From: Deltaproteobacteria bacterium UBA5205
GTDB taxonomy: Bacteria > Desulfobacterota > Syntrophorhabdia > Syntrophorhabdales > Syntrophorhabdaceae
Assembly: GCA_002412715.1 (NCBI GenBank)
Contig: DHVP01000004.1
Span: 162,361 to 226,360 of the forward strand
Direction of reading: 5' to 3'
Length of the DNA stretch: 64,000 bases
In this document: in pieces, positions 48,328-57,438 of the stretch
Layout of the letters: every line of letters starts with the position of its first letter
Position numbering within the stretch: the first letter of the stretch is position 1
Position numbers and translations under genes: made by a program
The notes under the pieces: generated by a model
Told to the model about the DNA's origin: nothing
The model's database searches: none
What the model saw: the letters and a program-made list of their open reading frames with translations, nothing else

Positions 48328-50418
48328 ATGGAAGAAAATACAACTATCGAATTTGCGGGTCGACCGCTGACTCTCAGTACGGGAGGTCTTGCGAAACAGG
48401 CCGATGGAAGCGTCATAGCGCGTTATGGAGATACGGTCGTTCTTGTCACCGCCGTCGCGGAGAAAACAGAACGGGACAAGGATTTCCTGCCGCTTACCGT
48501 CAACTACCAGGAGATGTCATACGCGGCCGGTAAATTCCCCGGTGGGTTCTTCAAGAGGGAAGGCCGTCCGACCACGCGGGAGATACTCACCTCCAGGCTT
48601 ATTGACAGGCCGTTGAGGCCTCTCTTTCCCAAGGGGTGGCGGTTTGAAACGCAGGTGATCTCCACGGTGCTCTCGGCAGATCAGGATAACGACCCCGGTA
48701 TCCTGAGCCTCGTCGGTGCATCCTGTGCGGTCACTATTTCGGATATTCCCTTTGAAGGACCTTTCGCGGGAGTCAAGGTGGGAAGGATCGACGGCGTCCT
48801 CGTGGCGAACCCGACCTTTCCGCAGATGGCTGACAGTGATATCGATATCGTCGTTACGGGAACCCGCGATGCCATCATCATGGTCGAGGGCGAAGCACAT
48901 TTTGTGAAGGGTACCGATCTCATCGAGGCGATCGAGTTCGGGCACCGTTCCATGATGCCGCTCATCGAGATGCAGGAAAAACTTCGCGATAAGATCGGCA
49001 AGGCAAAAAGGCAGGTAGCGGTTGCCGAAAACCTGGACGACAGGAAAAAGGAAGTCCGCGAAGCAATCGAGAAAGACCTTATCGAGAGCTTTGCCATAAA
49101 AGCCAAGCTGGAAAGGTATGGACGGCAGGACCAGATCCTCAAGGACCTTAAGGCCAGTTATGACGGTGATGAAGCAGCCGCAGCAATGGCCGCCAAAGTA
49201 TATGAAGATGTGACACGGGATATCATGCGCGAGCAGCTCCTGTCAACGGGCAAAAGAATCGATGGCAGGGCAAGCGACCAGATCAGGCCGATCTCCTGCA
49301 TCGTCGGCGCTCTTCCCAGGACCCACGGGTCGGCGGTGTTCACGCGCGGAGAGACGCAGGCGCTGGCAGTGACCACCTTCGGGACATCCGATGACGAACA
49401 GAAGATCGAATCACTCCACGAGGGAGAGACCTACAAGACCTTCCTGCTCCACTACAACTTCACGCCCTTTTCGGTAGGCGAGGCTTCCATGCTGCGCGGA
49501 CCCACACGGCGCGAGATAGGCCACGGCAACCTGGCCGAGCGTGCGTTGACGCCGATCCTGCCTGAGAGAGACGCATTTCCGTATACGATCAGAATCGTAT
49601 CCGAGATACTCGAATCGAATGGTTCTTCTTCGATGGCCACGGTCTGCGGCGGCTGCCTGTCGCTTATGGATGCCGGTGTACCTATTAAGGAACCGGTGGC
49701 GGGCATAGCGATGGGCCTTGTAAAGGAAGGGGATTCAGAGATCATCCTCAGCGATATTCTCGGTGACGAAGACCACCTCGGCGATATGGATTTCAAGATT
49801 GCGGGCACGCGCGAAGGCGTTACGGCCATTCAGATGGACATCAAGATCAAGGGGATCTCCCGGGAGACCATGTCCAAGGCGGTCATTCAGGGCCAGCAGG
49901 GGGTCGGTACGATCCTCGATATCATGGCGCAGACTATTGAAAAGCCGAGAGAAAGCCTGTCGCCCTATGCTCCGAGGATATACACCATGACCATAAAACC
50001 CGACAAGATCCGTGAAGTTATCGGCCCGGGCGGAAAGGTCATCAGGAGCATCATCGAGAGAACGGGCGTCAAGATAGACATAGATGACTCGGGAACCGTC
50101 AATATCGTCTCCGTGGATGAGGAATCGGCCAATGCAGCCATCGAGATCGTGAAATCGATCGTGAAAGACGTCGAAGTGGGCACGGTATACACGGGTACGG
50201 TACGGCGGGTTCTCGACGCCGGTGTTGTCGTGGAACTCGGGCCCAACATGGATGGCTTCTGCCATGTAAGCCAGCTCGATGACAAATTCGTCAAGAGGGC
50301 CTCTGATGTGGCCAAGGAAGGCGATACAATGACGGTAAAGGTCATCGGCGTGGAAGACAACGGGAGGATCAAACTTTCCAGAAAAGCTGTTCTCAAGGAC
50401 CAGCAGGGACAGCACTGA
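48328..50418 (+). CDS. pnp: Polyribonucleotide nucleotidyltransferase (PNPase)
   Basis: PNPase degrades RNA from the 3' end using phosphate. The 696-residue protein has two RNase PH domains (GRPTTREILTSRLIDRPLRP in the first, RRDIGHGNLAERAL-like RREIGHGNLAERAL in the second), a helical linker, a KH domain (IREVIGPGGKVIRSII) and an S1 domain (GTVRRVLDAGVVVELGP). It ends shortly after S1, with no long tail. The order rpsO-pnp-M16 peptidase is common in many phyla. Confidence 0.98.
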   Translation: MEENTTIEFAGRPLTLSTGGLAKQADGSVIARYGDTVVLVTAVAEKTERDKDFLPLTVNYQEMSYAAGKFPGGFFKREGRPTTREILTSRLIDRPLRPLFPKGWRFETQVISTVLSADQDNDPGILSLVGASCAVTISDIPFEGPFAGVKVGRIDGVLVANPTFPQMADSDIDIVVTGTRDAIIMVEGEAHFVKGTDLIEAIEFGHRSMMPLIEMQEKLRDKIGKAKRQVAVAENLDDRKKEVREAIEKDLIESFAIKAKLERYGRQDQILKDLKASYDGDEAAAAMAAKVYEDVTRDIMREQLLSTGKRIDGRASDQIRPISCIVGALPRTHGSAVFTRGETQALAVTTFGTSDDEQKIESLHEGETYKTFLLHYNFTPFSVGEASMLRGPTRREIGHGNLAERALTPILPERDAFPYTIRIVSEILESNGSSSMATVCGGCLSLMDAGVPIKEPVAGIAMGLVKEGDSEIILSDILGDEDHLGDMDFKIAGTREGVTAIQMDIKIKGISRETMSKAVIQGQQGVGTILDIMAQTIEKPRESLSPYAPRIYTMTIKPDKIREVIGPGGKVIRSIIERTGVKIDIDDSGTVNIVSVDEESANAAIEIVKSIVKDVEVGTVYTGTVRRVLDAGVVVELGPNMDGFCHVSQLDDKFVKRASDVAKEGDTMTVKVIGVEDNGRIKLSRKAVLKDQQGQH

Positions 50419-50422
50419 TTAG

Positions 50423-51688
50423 ATGTATAAGAAAACCGTACTCGATAACGGTATCACCGTCGTTACAGAATCCATCGCCTACTATTCGACGGTTTCCATA
50501 GGAATCTGGTGGAAGGCGGGGAGCCGTTACGAGACGGCCGGCAACAACGGGATCTCTCATTTTATCGAACACATGCTCTTCAAGGGAACGAAGGGGCGCA
50601 CTGCGTACGATATCGCCCGGGAGGTAGACGCCATCGGTGGTTCCATAAACGCCTTCACCGGCAGGGAATACACCTGTCTCTACGTACGGGTCCTCCGGAA
50701 AGACCTGAGCCTCTCCCTCGACATTATCTCGGACATGTATCTGGATTCGCTCTTTGACCCCGAGGATATCGAAAAGGAGCGCTACGTCATCGGTCAGGAG
50801 ATCAAGATGGTCGAGGACAATCCCGAGGAATATATCTATGATATGTTCAATGCCTCCTACTATAAAGGACAGGCGCTCGGGTTGCCCATACTGGGCACGG
50901 AAAAGACCGTGGAGGGCCTGACGGCCGGGCAGCTGACGGATTATTTCAAAGATTCCTATGGGCCGGAGAATGCCATTATCACAATCACCGGCAGGGTAGA
51001 TCATGACAGGTGCGTGGAGAGCATAAAGCGACTCTTCGGCGGTTCTCCTCGGGGCGGTGCCGGGAGGGACAGCGGTGCTCTTGTTGCATCTTACGCAACG
51101 AGGGGTATCGACATCTACGAAAAAGACCTGGAGCACGTTTATCTGTGCATCGGTACAGACGGGGTGAGCCAGGTCGACAGGCGCAGGTATGTGCTTTACA
51201 TACTCAATGCCATAATGGGCGGCAGTATGAGCTCCCATCTTTTTCAGGAGATCAGGGAGCAGCGGGGGCTTGTTTATAACATTTACTCCTATGTCAATTG
51301 TTACCACGATGCGGGAACATTCGGCATATCAACGTCGACATCGCAGAAATCCATAACGGAAGTCCTTGTCCTCATCAAAGAGGAGATACTGCGTATACGG
51401 GATCGGGGCATAACCGACGCCGAGCTCTCCTTTTCGAAAGAGCACATAAAAGGCAACCTTTTCATTGCCCTTGAAGGTTCGGAGACGCGAATGGGACGGC
51501 TTGCAAAGAACGAGATATATTTTGGGACCTATATCCCGCTCAAGGAAACCCTTCGCGAGATCGACGGCATCAAGAAAAAGGACGTGGCGGCCATCGCGAA
51601 AGAGATATTCGACAGTCCGCAGGAAATATCCCTGACGGTCCTCGGCAACGTTGACCGCCGGAAGGTTGAAACGGTATGGAAAGAATAG
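50423..51688 (+). CDS. M16-family zinc peptidase
   Basis: This is a cytoplasmic M16 (insulinase/pitrilysin-like) metallopeptidase of 421 residues, without a signal peptide. The inverted zinc motif HFIEH is at residues 46-50 (His46 and His50 bind zinc, Glu49 is catalytic), with the third ligand in the usual downstream helix (GQEIKMVEDNPEEYI). A second, inactive domain follows. Its biological substrate is unknown; the gene often accompanies pnp and dut. The end overlaps dut by 13 nt. Confidence 0.92.
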   Translation: MYKKTVLDNGITVVTESIAYYSTVSIGIWWKAGSRYETAGNNGISHFIEHMLFKGTKGRTAYDIAREVDAIGGSINAFTGREYTCLYVRVLRKDLSLSLDIISDMYLDSLFDPEDIEKERYVIGQEIKMVEDNPEEYIYDMFNASYYKGQALGLPILGTEKTVEGLTAGQLTDYFKDSYGPENAIITITGRVDHDRCVESIKRLFGGSPRGGAGRDSGALVASYATRGIDIYEKDLEHVYLCIGTDGVSQVDRRRYVLYILNAIMGGSMSSHLFQEIREQRGLVYNIYSYVNCYHDAGTFGISTSTSQKSITEVLVLIKEEILRIRDRGITDAELSFSKEHIKGNLFIALEGSETRMGRLAKNEIYFGTYIPLKETLREIDGIKKKDVAAIAKEIFDSPQEISLTVLGNVDRRKVETVWKE

Positions 51689-52116
51689 ACGTCCTTATCA
51701 GGACGCTTGACGGGGCGACGATTCCGGTGTATGCGACGGGCCATTCCTCAGGTGTCGATCTGTGTGCTTTTGTCGACGAGCCCGTCGTACTTGGTCCCAT
51801 GGAACGCGTGCTCGTGCCGACGGGCATCTTTATCGGCATTCCCGAGGGTTTTGAGGCCGAGGTGCGGCCCCGCAGCGGTATTGCGCACAAGTATGGTGTA
51901 ACGGTACTGAATACGCCGGGTACCATTGATTCCGACTATCGGGGCGAGGTTAAGGTCATTCTTATTAACCTGGGCAACGAGTCCTTTACGATAAAAAAAG
52001 GCGACCGTATCGCCCAGATGGTCTTCAAAAAACTGGCCCGGGTGGATTTCCGGCCCGTTGCGAGCCTCACCGATACATGCCGGGGCCAGGGAGGCTTTGG
52101 TTCGACAGGGGTATAG
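51676..52116 (+). CDS. dut: dUTP diphosphatase (dUTPase)
   Basis: dUTPase hydrolyses dUTP to dUMP and keeps uracil out of DNA. The 146-residue trimeric-type protein shows the family motifs in order: SGVDLCAF, PRSGIAHKYGV, GTIDSDYRGE, and the C-terminal RGQGGFGSTG that closes over the active site. The ATG lies inside the last codons of the M16 gene. Length is normal and no motif is missing. A tyrosine recombinase follows after 16 nt. Confidence 0.96.
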   Translation: MERIDVLIRTLDGATIPVYATGHSSGVDLCAFVDEPVVLGPMERVLVPTGIFIGIPEGFEAEVRPRSGIAHKYGVTVLNTPGTIDSDYRGEVKVILINLGNESFTIKKGDRIAQMVFKKLARVDFRPVASLTDTCRGQGGFGSTGV

Positions 52117-52132
52117 GGGAGATAATAACGGG

Positions 52133-52996
52133 GTGGAACGTCTCTATCGCCATCTTGACAGCTTTGTCCGCCACCTTGTCTCGGAGCGCGGTTCATCACC
52201 GCACACCGTCGAGGCCTATAACCGGGATATCCTGGTATTCATCAAATATCTTGAAGAGATTGCCTGCACAGAGCCTGAAAGACGGCATGTGGAGGCCTTT
52301 ATGGGCCACATGCGCGAGAGGGGGAAGTCGACTCGCAGCATCGTCAGATGCATCTCGGCTCTGAGGGGTTTCTTTAATTTCCTCCTTCTCGATGGAAAGA
52401 TCACGATGAGTCCCCTCGAGGATGTGGACACACCGAAGTTCCAGCCGCCTATTCCGAGAGTGCTCAGCGAAGATGAAATGGGCGAGCTTATACGGCTGCC
52501 CGAAGGGGAAAAGATGGCCGTGAGAGACAGGACGATCCTTGAACTCCTCTACGCCACGGGTCTTCGGGTTTCGGAGCTGATAGGGCTTAAGAAGGGCGAC
52601 GTCAATCTGAACGGGGGTTTTGTGGTTGCGCTGGGGAAACGTTCCAAGGAGAGGGTCGTGCCCCTTGGTTCCTATTCCCGCGATGCGATCAAGGCCTACC
52701 TGGAGACCCAAAAGCCTCCCGGTCAGTATCTTTTTCCGAACCGTCACGGTGGCATGATCACGCGCCAGGCCATCTGGAAGATCATACGGAAATACGGTCT
52801 GCAGCTCCATAAAGGCCGCGTTTCCCCCCACACGATACGGCACACCTTTGCCACGCACCTGCTGGAAGGCGGGGCGGATCTGCGTTCGGTGCAGGTCCTT
52901 CTGGGGCACGAGGACATATCGACAACGCAGATCTATACCCACGTAGACAGTAAGCGTTTGAAAGAGATCCACAAGAAACACCATCCGAGGGGTTGA
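52133..52996 (+). CDS. Tyrosine recombinase XerC/XerD type
   Basis: This recombinase probably acts on chromosome dimers at dif. The 287-residue protein has an N-terminal SAM-like domain and a catalytic domain with Arg145 (ATGLRVSEL), then HTIRH (His233, Arg236), GHE (His259) and Tyr268 (IYTHV). The start is a GTG at 52133 with AGGGGAG upstream. It is in an operon of housekeeping genes, with no att sites or phage genes nearby, so a phage integrase is unlikely. XerC versus XerD cannot be settled from this sequence alone. Confidence 0.9.
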   Translation: MERLYRHLDSFVRHLVSERGSSPHTVEAYNRDILVFIKYLEEIACTEPERRHVEAFMGHMRERGKSTRSIVRCISALRGFFNFLLLDGKITMSPLEDVDTPKFQPPIPRVLSEDEMGELIRLPEGEKMAVRDRTILELLYATGLRVSELIGLKKGDVNLNGGFVVALGKRSKERVVPLGSYSRDAIKAYLETQKPPGQYLFPNRHGGMITRQAIWKIIRKYGLQLHKGRVSPHTIRHTFATHLLEGGADLRSVQVLLGHEDISTTQIYTHVDSKRLKEIHKKHHPRG

Positions 52997-55635
52997 TGAA
53001 GGTCATCACGTCCCATCTCAACGCAGATTTCGATTCTCTTTCGTCGATGGTGGCGGCGAAGAAGCTTTACCCCGATGCGACCCTCGTATTCCCGGGGTCT
53101 CAGGAAAAGACCCTCCGTGATTTTCTCATCCATTCCACGCTTTATCTTTTTGACATCGCCAAGCTGAGGAAGATAGATCACGATTCCATCGACATGCTTA
53201 TCCTCGTCGATACGCGGGACAAGACCCGTATCGGCGACCTCGCAAAGGTGACGGAGAACGGAAGAGTCACGGTACACGCATATGACCATCACCCCGATTC
53301 GAAAGACGACGTAAAGGCCGATTTCCAGATCGTCAGGAATGTGGGCGCAACGGTGACGATCCTCATCTCCCTCATCAGGGAACGGGCCATCCCCATCACG
53401 CCGGAGGAGGCGACGGTCATGATGCTCGGCATCTACGAGGAGACCGGCAGTTTCCGTTTTTCCTCCACCACGGTTGAGGATTTCGAGGCAGCCTCTTACC
53501 TCCTTTCGCAGGGCGCCAATATCAATCTTGTCTCCGACATGCTGGTGAGGGAGCTTACCCCGGAACAGGTCTTTCTTCTCAACGACATCATAAAGAATGC
53601 GACTGTGTACAGCATCAACGGCATCGATATCGTCATCACCGAGGGAAGTACCGAGAAGTACGTGGGAGACCTGGCGGTCATCGTTCACAAGTACCGGGAC
53701 ATGGAGAACATCAATGCCGTATTCGCCCTTTTCAGAATGGAGGATCGCATTCACATAATCGGGCGTAGCCGGATTCCCGAGGTGGATTCGGGATATATTA
53801 TGTCCCTTTTCGGAGGGGGAGGCCACAAGGTGGCGGCATCGTCGACGGTGAAGGAAATGACCCTTCCCGAGGCGAAGGAAAAGCTCATCGAGATCCTTCG
53901 CAACAACGTGAAGCCGCTGTGGAAAGCAAAGGACATCATGTTTTTTCCTGTCAAGACCGTGGATTCCCAGAGCCCCATCAGCGAGGCATTGAGCGTTCTC
54001 ACGAAATACAACATCAACGCCGTACCGGTCCTTGCAAAAGACAGGGTTGTGGGTGTGATTACACGGCAGGTGGCAGCGAAGGCCCTTTTTCATAAGCTCC
54101 AGAATCAGCCCATCGACGACTACATGTTCACCGAGTTTCAGACGGTGAGCCCCGAGGACTCCATCGAGGCGGTGAAGGAAAAGATCATTGGCAACAACCA
54201 GCGTTTCCTGCCCGTCGTGCTCAACAACGAACTGAAAGGCGCGATAACGAGGACCGACCTCCTGAGGGTCCTCGAAGATGAAATCGCCAAGACGGTCCTG
54301 GAGAAACTCGAATTCCACGAAAAATACGTGCAGCGCAAGAACGTGCACAAGCTGATGGAAGAGCGGTTGGACGACAAAACGATGGAAAAGCTGACGGATA
54401 TGGGCAATCTTGCCGATGAGATGGGTTTTCACGCACATCTTGTGGGCGGCTTCGTCCGCGATCTTCTTCTTCGCATCGACAACTACGATATTGATATCGT
54501 CATCGAAGGCGACGGCATCACCTTTGCCGAGGAAATGGTAAAGAGGTACCACACGAGGATGCGCTCCCACAAGGAGTTCTCAACGGCAAAGGTACTCTTT
54601 CCCGATGGTTTCAAGATCGATATTGCCACGGCCCGCCTTGAGTATTACAGGGCCCCCGCCGCACTGCCCACCGTCGAACACGGTTCGCTGAAGCTGGACC
54701 TTCACCGCCGGGATTTCACGATCAATACGCTGGCGATCTCCCTGAACAAGAAGAGCTTTGGGGAGCTGGTGGATTTTTTCGGCGCCCAGCGCGACATCAA
54801 GGAAAAAACGATCCGTGTTCTTCACAGCCTGAGTTTTGTCGAAGACCCCACCAGGGTCTTTCGAGCCATCCGTTTCGAGAAGCGTTTCGGATTCAAGATC
54901 GGCAAGCAGACGCTGAACCTCATCAAGAACGCCGTAAAGCTCAATTTTCTTTCCAGGATACGGGGAAAGCGCATATGGTCGGAGCTTGCTCTGATCTTGA
55001 AGGAAGAAGCGCCCGAGGCGATCCTTGCAAGACTTGAGGAACTCGACCTTCTGAGATTTATCTCGCCGGATATCGTATTCAATAAGGAAAAGGAGAAGCT
55101 TTTCGGGCAGATGCGTGCCGTCTACCAATGGCATGAATTTCTCTACCAGGGAAAGCCCGTCGACAAGGTCCAATTCTACATCCTTGCTATTGTGGACAAT
55201 ATGAAGCTTCCCGATGTCGCGAAATTTGCAGCCGGGATGGAGATAAGCGAGCGCTTCAGAAAACGCGCTGTTGAAAACGTCGAGCACCTGCGTTTGACGA
55301 TGGCCCGTTTTTCTCAGGGAGCGGCCGGGATAAAGAAGAGTGAGATATACCGAATGCTCGATTCTCTCTCCCGGGAGGCCATGCTCTTCACTATGGCCAG
55401 GACACGCTCCGATGAGGTCAAGAAGGCGATCTCCGCCTATATTACCCATCACAATGCCTACAAGCCATTCACGACCGGCGAGGACCTGAAAAAGCTCGGC
55501 GTGCCCGAAGGACCTCTCTACAAAGAGATCCTGGAAAAGATAAAAGAGGCCAAGATCGATTTGGACCTCAAGACGAAGGAAGCGGAGTCGCATTTCCTCG
55601 AAGCCTATCTGGTGGAAAGGGGGATACTGGCATGA
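52996..55635 (+). CDS. DHH-CBS-tRNA nucleotidyltransferase fusion protein
   Basis: The 879-residue protein joins three parts. The first ~300 residues are a DHH/DHHA1 phosphoesterase (HLNADFDSLSSMVAAKK, YDHHPDSKDDV, GGGGHKVAASS). Two CBS domains follow (about 315-430). The rest is a class II polymerase with GGFVRDLLLRIDNYDIDIVI and the RRDFTINTLAIS segment of CCA- or A-adding enzymes. It therefore likely repairs tRNA 3' ends; the phosphoesterase may act on RNA or small nucleotides. Such fusions are known in a few phyla. The ATG overlaps the recombinase stop (TGATG) and the end overlaps scpA (ATGA). Confidence 0.92.
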   Translation: MKVITSHLNADFDSLSSMVAAKKLYPDATLVFPGSQEKTLRDFLIHSTLYLFDIAKLRKIDHDSIDMLILVDTRDKTRIGDLAKVTENGRVTVHAYDHHPDSKDDVKADFQIVRNVGATVTILISLIRERAIPITPEEATVMMLGIYEETGSFRFSSTTVEDFEAASYLLSQGANINLVSDMLVRELTPEQVFLLNDIIKNATVYSINGIDIVITEGSTEKYVGDLAVIVHKYRDMENINAVFALFRMEDRIHIIGRSRIPEVDSGYIMSLFGGGGHKVAASSTVKEMTLPEAKEKLIEILRNNVKPLWKAKDIMFFPVKTVDSQSPISEALSVLTKYNINAVPVLAKDRVVGVITRQVAAKALFHKLQNQPIDDYMFTEFQTVSPEDSIEAVKEKIIGNNQRFLPVVLNNELKGAITRTDLLRVLEDEIAKTVLEKLEFHEKYVQRKNVHKLMEERLDDKTMEKLTDMGNLADEMGFHAHLVGGFVRDLLLRIDNYDIDIVIEGDGITFAEEMVKRYHTRMRSHKEFSTAKVLFPDGFKIDIATARLEYYRAPAALPTVEHGSLKLDLHRRDFTINTLAISLNKKSFGELVDFFGAQRDIKEKTIRVLHSLSFVEDPTRVFRAIRFEKRFGFKIGKQTLNLIKNAVKLNFLSRIRGKRIWSELALILKEEAPEAILARLEELDLLRFISPDIVFNKEKEKLFGQMRAVYQWHEFLYQGKPVDKVQFYILAIVDNMKLPDVAKFAAGMEISERFRKRAVENVEHLRLTMARFSQGAAGIKKSEIYRMLDSLSREAMLFTMARTRSDEVKKAISAYITHHNAYKPFTTGEDLKKLGVPEGPLYKEILEKIKEAKIDLDLKTKEAESHFLEAYLVERGILA

Positions 55636-56339
55636 ATCTCCTCGTGCCGGCGCTGGAAGTACAGCTTGAGTGTTACGAAGGGCCCATGGCGGTCCTCATC
55701 ACCCTCATAAAGCGCAATCAGGTGAGCATCTGGGACATTCCTATCGCGCTCATCACCGACCGTTTCCTTCAGTACGTGGAGATAGCCAGGGACATGAATC
55801 TCAGGATAGCCGAGGACTTCATAGAAATGGCATCACTTCTCCTCTTCATCAAGTCGAAGATGCTCCTGCCCTCCAACGGAACAAACGAGGAAGAGGACCC
55901 GCGAGAGGAACTGGTCGAACGTATCATCGAATACGAGCGCGTCCGCAATATGGCCGTTGCTATCAACGATCTTCCGATGCTCGAACGCGACGTCTACTCT
56001 ATCGGCAGGGGAAACCTGGCCAGAGAGGCCGGGTTCGACCTTCTGTGCCTGTGCAATCTCTATTTCGAGCTGCTCAAGGTCAAGGAGGAGCCCTATCTTA
56101 TGGTCCGGGAGGTAAGGCCGACACTCGAAGAGAAGATCATGTCGCTCAAGGAACTGCTTCGGGCCGAGGGGTTCTTCGAATGGGATCTTGTCAGCGAAGA
56201 GGACAAGAATGAACGCGTGGCAACCATCCTTGGAATGTTGGAGTTGGCCAAGATACGGCTGGCGACGCTGACACAGCGGCGTCCTTTTGGTAAAATTATT
56301 ATGAAGACGAGAGACTCGGCGGCAATCCTGGATACGTAG
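55632..56339 (+). CDS. scpA: Segregation and condensation protein A
   Basis: ScpA is the kleisin that bridges the SMC dimer and compacts the chromosome. The 235-residue protein has the conserved start VQLECYEGPMAVLITLIKRN and the IWDIPIALITDRFLQYVEIA helix. The motif MASLLLFIKSKMLLP and a C-terminal winged-helix-like region follow. It overlaps the tRNA nucleotidyltransferase gene by ATGA. The expected partner scpB is not next to it; sppA follows instead. Confidence 0.92.
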   Translation: MNLLVPALEVQLECYEGPMAVLITLIKRNQVSIWDIPIALITDRFLQYVEIARDMNLRIAEDFIEMASLLLFIKSKMLLPSNGTNEEEDPREELVERIIEYERVRNMAVAINDLPMLERDVYSIGRGNLAREAGFDLLCLCNLYFELLKVKEEPYLMVREVRPTLEEKIMSLKELLRAEGFFEWDLVSEEDKNERVATILGMLELAKIRLATLTQRRPFGKIIMKTRDSAAILDT

Positions 56340-56401
56340 ATCTCCTGGAACCCGGTGAACAGGCCGGGAATGAGAATGATGCAGCTTGCAAGGAGGACTT
56401 T

Positions 56402-57262
56402 ATGGCAGGTCGTACAGGCAGGAAGGTCCTGCTCATTGTTACTATAGTGATTGCGGTTTTGATCTTTGCCGGCAGTTTTCTATCAGGTATGTTCGGCGGG
56501 CCCGGGGGAGGCAAGATCGGCATCGTCGAGATCGAAGGTGCTATAGCGGATTCGAAGCAGGCCATGGCCGATGTGGTCAGGTTCAAAGAGGATGACGGCA
56601 TCCGGGGCGTTATAGTCCGCATCAATTCGCCGGGCGGGGCTGTGGGGCCCACGCAGGAAGTGGCCAGCGAACTCAAGAAGCTCAAAGCTGTGAAGAAAGT
56701 CTATGTCTCGATGGGCTCCGTATGCGCTTCGGGGGGATACTATATCGCCGCCGTCGGTGAGAAACTCTATGCCAACCCTTCCACCATCACCGGTTCCATC
56801 GGTGTCATCATGCAGCAGACCGTCGTGGAAGATCTGATGAAAAAGATCGGTGTCCAGAACAACACCCTCAAGGCAGGCTCCATGAAGGACGTGGGTAGCC
56901 CCTTCAGAAAGATGACGGACAGCGAGCGTCAATACCTGCAGGATATTATCAACAGCATCCACGAGCAATTTATCAAGGACGTGGCCGCGGGAAGAAAAAT
57001 GCCCCTGGACAAGGCCCGGTCGCTCTCAGACGGCAGGATCTACACCGGCCTTCAGGCAAAAGAGGCAGGCCTGATCGATGGGATCGGGACTTTTTACGAT
57101 GTGGTCGACGATATGAAAAAAGCCGTAGGTATCAAAGGAAAGCCGGAACTGGTCTACGGCAAGAGACCTTTCTCGCCCCTGAAATGGCTCATCTCATCAA
57201 TGGTTCAGGATATGTTCGCGCGGGAGCAGGCGGAACCTTTTCAGTACAGATACAGGCCCTGA
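56402..57262 (+). CDS. sppA: Signal peptide peptidase SppA (S49 family)
   Basis: SppA is a membrane-anchored serine protease that degrades leftover signal peptides. The 286-residue short form begins with one transmembrane helix (LLIVTIVIAVLIFAGSFLSG). The catalytic domain contains RINSPGGAVGPTQEVA, the nucleophile region GSVCASGGYYIAA (serine in ASGG) and the general-base lysine in LKAGSMKD. The long E. coli type is about 618 residues, so this is the single-domain version. The ATG follows AAGGAGG. It is the last gene of the operon and a hairpin repeat follows. Confidence 0.94.
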   Translation: MAGRTGRKVLLIVTIVIAVLIFAGSFLSGMFGGPGGGKIGIVEIEGAIADSKQAMADVVRFKEDDGIRGVIVRINSPGGAVGPTQEVASELKKLKAVKKVYVSMGSVCASGGYYIAAVGEKLYANPSTITGSIGVIMQQTVVEDLMKKIGVQNNTLKAGSMKDVGSPFRKMTDSERQYLQDIINSIHEQFIKDVAAGRKMPLDKARSLSDGRIYTGLQAKEAGLIDGIGTFYDVVDDMKKAVGIKGKPELVYGKRPFSPLKWLISSMVQDMFAREQAEPFQYRYRP

Positions 57263-57310
57263 TGGGGGTTTCAAAGTTACAGGGTTCGGGATGCCCAGGC
57301 GATAGCAGGA

Positions 57311-57350
57311 AATAGGTCCTATAAGTCTCATAAGTCTTGTAGGACCTATT
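57311..57350. repeat. ATAGGTCCTATA-family hairpin, copy C
   Basis: AATAGGTCCTATAAG (57311-57325) pairs with CTTGTAGGACCTATT (57336-57350) over 15 bp with one G-U pair and a 10-nt loop; TTTTAACATT follows. It lies 48 nt after the sppA stop, as expected for a terminator of the long nusA-to-sppA transcript. The left arm is almost identical to those of copies A and B. Confidence 0.75.
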
Positions 57351-57359
57351 TTAACATTC

Positions 57360-57389
57360 TTGACAATTCCCTCCAAAGCCGTATATATT
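57360..57389 (+). promoter_or_regulatory. Sigma-70-type promoter of the DUF364-mod operon
   Basis: TTGACA (57360-57365) and TATATT (57384-57389) with an 18-base spacer form a near-consensus promoter 10 nt after hairpin C. The leader of about 45 nt contains CTATCTATAG, a possible small operator. A ModE-type site was looked for, but the spacing does not fit. Confidence 0.6.
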
Positions 57390-57438
57390 ACGCTATCTAT
57401 AGTGGTATACAACGACGGTCAAATGGGGGTAAGTTCAT

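Noticed and set aside
52133..52996. The tyrosine recombinase as integrase of a genomic island
   Set aside because: It is coupled to housekeeping genes on both sides, with no att repeats, tRNA target or phage genes nearby.
57382..57415. A ModE-type operator before the DUF364 gene
   Set aside because: TATATA-like pieces occur, but the two half-sites do not have the CGNTATATA-N6-TATATANCG arrangement.
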